Below are positions 13,558 to 16,949 of a stretch of DNA of 16,949 bases, in pieces. Made by a program: the position numbers and the translations under genes. Each line of letters starts with the position of its first letter. Position 1 is the first letter of the stretch. Source of the DNA: JBDTMT01 sp033764095 (GTDB lineage Bacteria; Desulfobacterota; Binatia; HRBIN30; CADEER01); contig JANRJF010000473.1 in assembly GCA_033764095.1 (NCBI GenBank), forward strand, positions 1 to 16,949, written 5' to 3'. Under the pieces are notes generated by a model. That model was not told the origin of the DNA. It saw nothing but the letters and a program-made list of their open reading frames with translations, and searched no databases.

Positions 13558-14283
13558 CTACGGCGGCGTTCCCGACTTCAGCACCCAGCGCGAGGTGATG
13601 GTCTGCGTGCAGTTCACCGGTTTGGCGCACGGCGCGGTGCGGAAGACGCCGGTGTAGTTGGCGACCGAGGGATTCTGGCGCAGGTCGACGGTCCACTCCT
13701 GGGTGTAGATCTGATTGCAGTTTCCCTGCTGCTGCGCCGTCGTGTAGGTCGCGTAGAGCAGGCCGTCGGCGTCGATCGTCGCCGGCAGCTGGTTGCCGTA
13801 CTGGTCCTCGATCCGCGAGCTCCGCCCGCGCGCCTGCACCGTGTAATTCTCGACCGCGTTCTTGAGCGACTCGCGCACGCGCTTGGCGATGTTGGCTGGA
13901 CAGTCGGTCGAGGTGACGCGGAACTGGTCCTCGCGCCACTTCGAGACCACGTAGGTCGGCGTCGCGCTGGCAGTCGGCGTCGCGCTCGGCGGCGGGGTCG
14001 CGCTCGGCGTCGGCGACGGCGGTGCGGTCGGGCACGGCTGGCAGGCGCACAGCGCGTTGCTGACGCTGGCGACCAGTTGCGCGATGCCGATCGGCGGGGC
14101 ACCGAGCGCCGGACAGGCGTCGGGTGACACCTGCTCCAGGACGATGTTCACCGCCAGGATCAGGTCGTTGATGCTGACTTCGCCCGCGCCGCTGCAGTCG
14201 CCGACACAGGTCTGCGCGGCGAGCCGCGGCGGCGCCGCCAGCGACAGGGCGAGCAGCGCGACGGGGAGCAGGCGACGCATCAT
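13558..14283 (-). CDS. Secreted Cys-rich protein, paralog B
   Basis: 241 residues. The signal peptide ends near LAAQ (21-24). A CVGDC module (26-84) has degenerate calcium loops (SGAGE; ALGAPP) and ends in CACQPCP. A Pro/Thr/Ser linker (86-110) follows, then the domain VSKWREDQFRV...TSRWVL (113-235), which aligns throughout with paralog A; Cys128, Cys189, Cys219 and Cys225 match A's Cys143, 205, 235 and 241. Shared landmarks are xIEDxxxG, LPAxxDAx, TVDLR, YTGxxR and CxxPVNC. The start is ATGATG (14283/14280); the first is chosen, with GGGAC as a weak ribosome site. The TAG stop sits in a hairpin (13553-13568). A tandem duplicate of A, separated by 191 bp. No known family; function unknown. 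Confidence 0.8.
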   Translation of the reverse strand: MMRRLLPVALLALSLAAPPRLAAQTCVGDCSGAGEVSINDLILAVNIVLEQVSPDACPALGAPPIGIAQLVASVSNALCACQPCPTAPPSPTPSATPPPSATPTASATPTYVVSKWREDQFRVTSTDCPANIAKRVRESLKNAVENYTVQARGRSSRIEDQYGNQLPATIDADGLLYATYTTAQQQGNCNQIYTQEWTVDLRQNPSVANYTGVFRTAPCAKPVNCTQTITSRWVLKSGTPP

Positions 14284-14355
14284 GCGTCCCGCTGTCGCAC
14301 GCCCGCGACGGCGCCGACAAGACGGGGCGGCGAGCGGCGTAAGGTCGCGCCAGCG

Positions 14356-14400
14356 CTGACCAAACGAATGTTTGACTTGCCGGTCAGCCGTCGCTACAGC
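14356..14400 (+). promoter_or_regulatory. Candidate promoter with overlapping operator dyads for the DUF1329 gene
   Basis: TTGACT (14372-14377) and TACAGC (14395-14400) are 17 bp apart. Three dyads overlap the -35: caaac-gaat-gtttg (14361-14374), tgac-N6-gtca (14373-14386), and CTGACC/GGTCAG (14356-14361 with 14382-14387). TGAC/GTCA dyads of this kind are typical of TetR-family operators controlling lipid and aromatic catabolism. No regulator gene is in the window. Confidence 0.4.
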
Positions 14401-14434
14401 CCGAGGTCTATCCATTTTTCGCTGGGGGGGACTG

Positions 14435-15769
14435 ATGAGAAAGGCGGACACGGCCGCACTCGCACTACTGCTCGGCCTGGCGCTCTGTGGCAACCGGGCC
14501 GGCGCCGCCACCGGCGACGAGGTCGCGCCGGGGCTCAAGGTCGGCGACGTGCTCGGTCCGGACAACGCCCAGACGGCGAAGGACCTGTTGCCGCTGGAGA
14601 TCCTCAACCACTACGCCAAGGGCGACTACCGCAACCAGATCGTCGACTATCCGCTCGGCAACCCGCGCTGGGAGAAGGCGTGGGTCGAGGCGACCGAGAA
14701 GAACGCCGGGCAGCTCGACGTCAACGACGCCGGAACCATCGTGCTCAAGGGCAGCGGCGAGCAGCCGCCGTACCTCTACGGTATCCCCTTCCCCACCATC
14801 GACCCGAACGACCCCAAGGCCGGCGTCAAGGTGGTGTGGAACCAGTTCCTCGCCTACTGGAGCGGCGGCAGCACCTTCAATGAGACCAAGGTGCTGATGG
14901 TGCAGCCAAAGGCGATCGACCGCGAGATCCACGCCGACGGCTACTTCATGTTCTACGACGGCCAGGACGAGAAGTACCGCAAGCCGAATCCGACCAACCT
15001 GCAGAGCCAGTTCCTCGGCGTCACCACCTTCCCGAGCGATCTCTCCGGCACCGCCTCGCTCACCTGGCGCTATCGCGATGCCGACAAGCGCGATTCGGTG
15101 TGGGCCTTCGTGCCGGCGCTGCGCCGCGTGCGCGCCGTCAGTCCCGCCAACCGCTCGGATGGCTACCTCGGCTCCGACATCAGCGGCGACGACGGCTTTT
15201 TCTTCGACGGCAAGCCGGAGGACTTCGAGTGGAAGCTGATCGGCAAGCGCGATGCACTGCGCGTCGTCGACCCGAAGTCGGTGGACGGCACCGTACCGGT
15301 GCCGCCGGCGCCGAAGGGCGGCTTCATGGTGCTCACCTTCGACAACCCGGTGATGGCCGGCTACGAGGACAAGAACTGGACCGGCCTCGCCTGGGCGCCG
15401 GTCAGCGCCGGGCTGGCCAAACGCCCGGTGTGGGTGGTCGAGGGCACGCCGAAGGACCGCTACTACCTCTACGGCAAGCTGCAGCTGTCGATCGACGCCG
15501 AGACCTGGGACGGCGCCTGGAACATCAAGTCGTCCTGGCAGGGCGACACCGTCCATTCCTACCAGACCATGGCGCGCATCAATCAGCCGGCCGGCAACGG
15601 CGAGATGGTCTTCGCCAGCACCCAGGTGTGGGCCTGCGCCGAGAACTTCAAGATGAACCGGGCGACGCTCAGCGGCATGCGCGCGACGCCGAAGTCCGCC
15701 TCCATCCGCCGCGGCCCGATCGACACCAACGTCTTCGATCCGCAGGCGCTGTCGCGGTACGGGAAGTGA
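14435..15769 (+). CDS. DUF1329 family exported protein
   Basis: 444 residues. A signal peptide (MRKADTAALALLLGLALCGNRAGAA, shown here only by its ends: charged start, hydrophobic 8-18, AGA at 22-24) indicates export. The mature part has DUF1329 marks: a conserved N-terminal segment with WEKAW (79-83), PYLYGIPFPTID (about 112-123), NPTNLQS (about 186-192), WAFVPALRRVR (about 225-235), DGYLGSDISGDDGFFFDGK (about 243-261) and a C-terminal NVFDPQALSRYGK. DUF1329 proteins have a LolB/LppX-like half-barrel in prediction and usually accompany DUF1302 proteins and RND exporters in hydrophobic-compound uptake or degradation clusters; neither is present here. The ATG at 14435 follows GGGGGGG (14424-14430) at 4 nt; an upstream start at 14372 would lie inside the -35 region. 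Likely periplasmic lipid or hydrophobic-molecule handling. Confidence 0.9.
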   Translation: MRKADTAALALLLGLALCGNRAGAATGDEVAPGLKVGDVLGPDNAQTAKDLLPLEILNHYAKGDYRNQIVDYPLGNPRWEKAWVEATEKNAGQLDVNDAGTIVLKGSGEQPPYLYGIPFPTIDPNDPKAGVKVVWNQFLAYWSGGSTFNETKVLMVQPKAIDREIHADGYFMFYDGQDEKYRKPNPTNLQSQFLGVTTFPSDLSGTASLTWRYRDADKRDSVWAFVPALRRVRAVSPANRSDGYLGSDISGDDGFFFDGKPEDFEWKLIGKRDALRVVDPKSVDGTVPVPPAPKGGFMVLTFDNPVMAGYEDKNWTGLAWAPVSAGLAKRPVWVVEGTPKDRYYLYGKLQLSIDAETWDGAWNIKSSWQGDTVHSYQTMARINQPAGNGEMVFASTQVWACAENFKMNRATLSGMRATPKSASIRRGPIDTNVFDPQALSRYGK

Positions 15770-15772
15770 CAA

Positions 15773-15850
15773 CCGGGTGACCGGTGACCAGTGACCGGTG
15801 ACCAGTAGGACTCGCTCCTACCGGTCACTGGTCACCGGTCACCGGTCACG
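15773..15850. repeat. Intergenic inverted repeat F (7-bp units, gtgaccg type)
   Basis: The left arm at 15773-15809 is a run of gtgaccg/gtgacca units and the right arm at about 15814-15850 is its complement, with a loop of only a few bases. It starts 3 bp after the DUF1329 stop and ends 15 bp before the cyclase ATG. It is the only one of these elements lying between two plus-strand genes in the same direction, so it could lower read-through or shield mRNA ends. Confidence 0.92.
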
Positions 15851-15865
15851 CCGTTCGGTGAAGCG

Positions 15866-16789
15866 ATGGATCGAGTTCGTGAGCTCGGGAAGCAGTTGTC
15901 GAACTGGGGCCGCTGGGGCGCCGACGACGAGCGCGGCACGCTCAACTTCATCACCCCGGAGGTGGTGCAGCGCGCCGCCGGGCTGGTCAGGCGCGGCGCG
16001 GTGTTCAGCCTCGGCCTGCCGTTCGGCAGCGAGGGACCGCAGATCGGCCAGGGCGGACGGGTCAATCCGCTGCACCTGATGACCGCGGTCGACCAGAAGC
16101 TGCCCGGCAACTATCCGGACGGCTTCCGCTACGCCGACGACGTGATGGTGCTGCCGCTGCAGTGCGCGACGCAGTGGGACAGCCTGGCGCACGTGCACTA
16201 CGACGGTCTGCTCTACAACGGCTTCCCGGCCGCCACCACCACCGCGGCCGGCGCGTCCAAGAACGGCATCGACAAGGTCGGCGCCGGCGTCGTCTCGCGC
16301 GGCGTGCTGCTCGACATCGCGCGCCTGCACGGCGTGCCGCGCGTCAAGCCCGGCACCCCCATCACCCCCGACGATCTCGAGGCCGCCGCGGCCGCGCAAC
16401 AGGTCAAGATCGAGCGCGGCGACGTGCTGCTGATCCGCACCGGCCACCTGTCGGTGTTCAAGGTGGACGGCGACCGCGTCGGCTACATGCGCATGATGCC
16501 CGGCCTCGGCATGGCCTGCGCCGCCTGGCTGCACGCCCGCGAGGTGGCGGCGGTCGCCGCCGACACCAACTCCGTCGAGGTCATCCCGTTCGAGGATCCG
16601 AAGACGCCGCTGCCCTTCCACCTGCTCTGCCTGCGCGACCTCGGCCTGACGCTCGGCGAGATGTTCGACCTCGACGCGCTGGCCGACGACTGCGCCGCCG
16701 ACGGCGTCTGGGAGTTCCTGTTCAGCGCCCCGCCGCTGCGCATCGCCGGCGGCATCGGCTCACCGCTGAACCCCTTGGCCATCAAGTAG
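15866..16789 (+). CDS. Cyclase-family protein (kynurenine-formamidase-like metal hydrolase)
   Basis: 307 residues, cytosolic. It belongs to the PF04199 cyclase/formamidase fold, whose members hydrolyse N-formylkynurenine, cyclic amides or related C-N/C-O bonds with a divalent metal. The signature HxGTHxDxPxH appears here as TQWDSLAHV (102-110): Asp105 and His109 are kept, but the first His is Gln103-type (QWD subgroup, common in proteobacterial catabolic clusters). Other marks are RGVLLDIARLHG (145-156), GDVLLIRTGHL (185-195), ADTNSVEVIP (232-241) and PFHLLCLRDLG (250-260). The ATG at 15866 has only a weak ribosome site (GGTGAAG) next to repeat F. It follows the DUF1329 gene by 96 bp in the same direction. 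The substrate is unknown; the family is confident. Confidence 0.9.
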   Translation: MDRVRELGKQLSNWGRWGADDERGTLNFITPEVVQRAAGLVRRGAVFSLGLPFGSEGPQIGQGGRVNPLHLMTAVDQKLPGNYPDGFRYADDVMVLPLQCATQWDSLAHVHYDGLLYNGFPAATTTAAGASKNGIDKVGAGVVSRGVLLDIARLHGVPRVKPGTPITPDDLEAAAAAQQVKIERGDVLLIRTGHLSVFKVDGDRVGYMRMMPGLGMACAAWLHAREVAAVAADTNSVEVIPFEDPKTPLPFHLLCLRDLGLTLGEMFDLDALADDCAADGVWEFLFSAPPLRIAGGIGSPLNPLAIK

Positions 16790-16810
16790 GGGCGCGGCTC
16801 GCCGCGTCCC
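16789..16810 (+). terminator. Hairpin at the cyclase stop codon
   Basis: Bases 16789-16797 pair with 16802-16810 (9 bp with one G-T) around ctcg; the stem begins with the last base of the TAG stop. No T-tract follows, so termination is uncertain. Confidence 0.4.
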
Positions 16811-16823
16811 TAGCTTGCGCGAC

Positions 16824-16841
16824 GCGGTGGTACGCCACCGC
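16824..16841 (+). terminator. Second hairpin downstream of the cyclase gene
   Basis: GCGGTGG (16824-16830) and CCACCGC (16835-16841) form a perfect 7-bp stem with loop tacg. The remaining 16842-16949 is very GC-rich and holds no gene I can support. Confidence 0.4.
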
Positions 16842-16949
16842 CGGCGCGCCGCGGCGCGCCCCCCCACCCCGCCCCACGCCGGGGCGCTGCGCGGCCGGCG
16901 CAACCGCCGGGCGGGCGCGCGCGCGAACGCGGACAGATCGCGCCCCCGC

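Noticed and set aside
14465..15772. A 435-codon minus-strand frame opposite the DUF1329 gene
   Set aside because: No motif and biased composition; the plus strand has a signal peptide, ribosome site and DUF1329 conservation.
16842..16949. A gene start at the right edge
   Set aside because: Extremely GC-rich with no ribosome site or recognisable protein in any frame.

Overview
This is a GC-rich bacterial window. I see no tRNA, rRNA, transposase, phage gene or CRISPR array. The gene content (four short-chain dehydrogenases, two crotonases, a P450-type small ferredoxin, a DUF1329 protein, a cyclase/kynurenine-formamidase-like enzyme) and secreted proteins with a Cys-Val-Gly-Asp-Cys EF-hand module plus Thr/Pro/Ala linkers resemble metagenome-derived Deltaproteobacteria-like lineages such as Candidatus Binatia. 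That assignment is inference from protein style, not from a marker gene.

Layout. 1-471: 3' part of a VOC/glyoxalase-like gene (+). 664-5309: mostly minus-strand lipid/CoA-type metabolism, with SDR-1, a crotonase, SDR-2, and a translationally coupled SDR-4/SDR-3 pair; a divergent ferredoxin gene (+) lies at 3466-3657. 5511-8750: a minus-strand pair made of a large lipoprotein fusing two different alpha/beta hydrolases (pectin-acetylesterase-like and DUF3089) and a TIGR00027-type methyltransferase 9 bp downstream. 8857-10419: a secreted beta-propeller (sugar/sorbosone dehydrogenase-like) with an EF-hand module (-). 10503-12156: a second crotonase and a MORN-repeat lipoprotein (+), 1 bp apart. 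12491-14283: two paralogous Cys-rich secreted proteins of no family I recognise (-). 14435-16789: DUF1329 protein and cyclase-family enzyme (+).

The most unusual feature is between the genes. Six intergenic gaps are filled by long imperfect inverted repeats whose arms are short tandem units of 7, 8 or 10 bp. They belong to about five unrelated sequence families with the same architecture (473-658, 1521-1677, 2453-2546, 5353-5524, about 12160-12498, 15773-15850). They start within a few bases of stop codons, and in three genes they supply the stop codon or the last codons. Two copies of one family bracket the crotonase at 1648-2439. A second, GC-rich palindrome family occurs at 3661-3696 and 8812-8848.

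How the genes may work together: the dehydrogenases, crotonases, ferredoxin, DUF1329 protein and cyclase fit degradation of a hydrophobic carboxylic acid, terpenoid or steroid-like substrate through CoA thioesters. The secreted hydrolase and propeller fit extracellular polymer or ester breakdown. No substrate can be read from the sequence.
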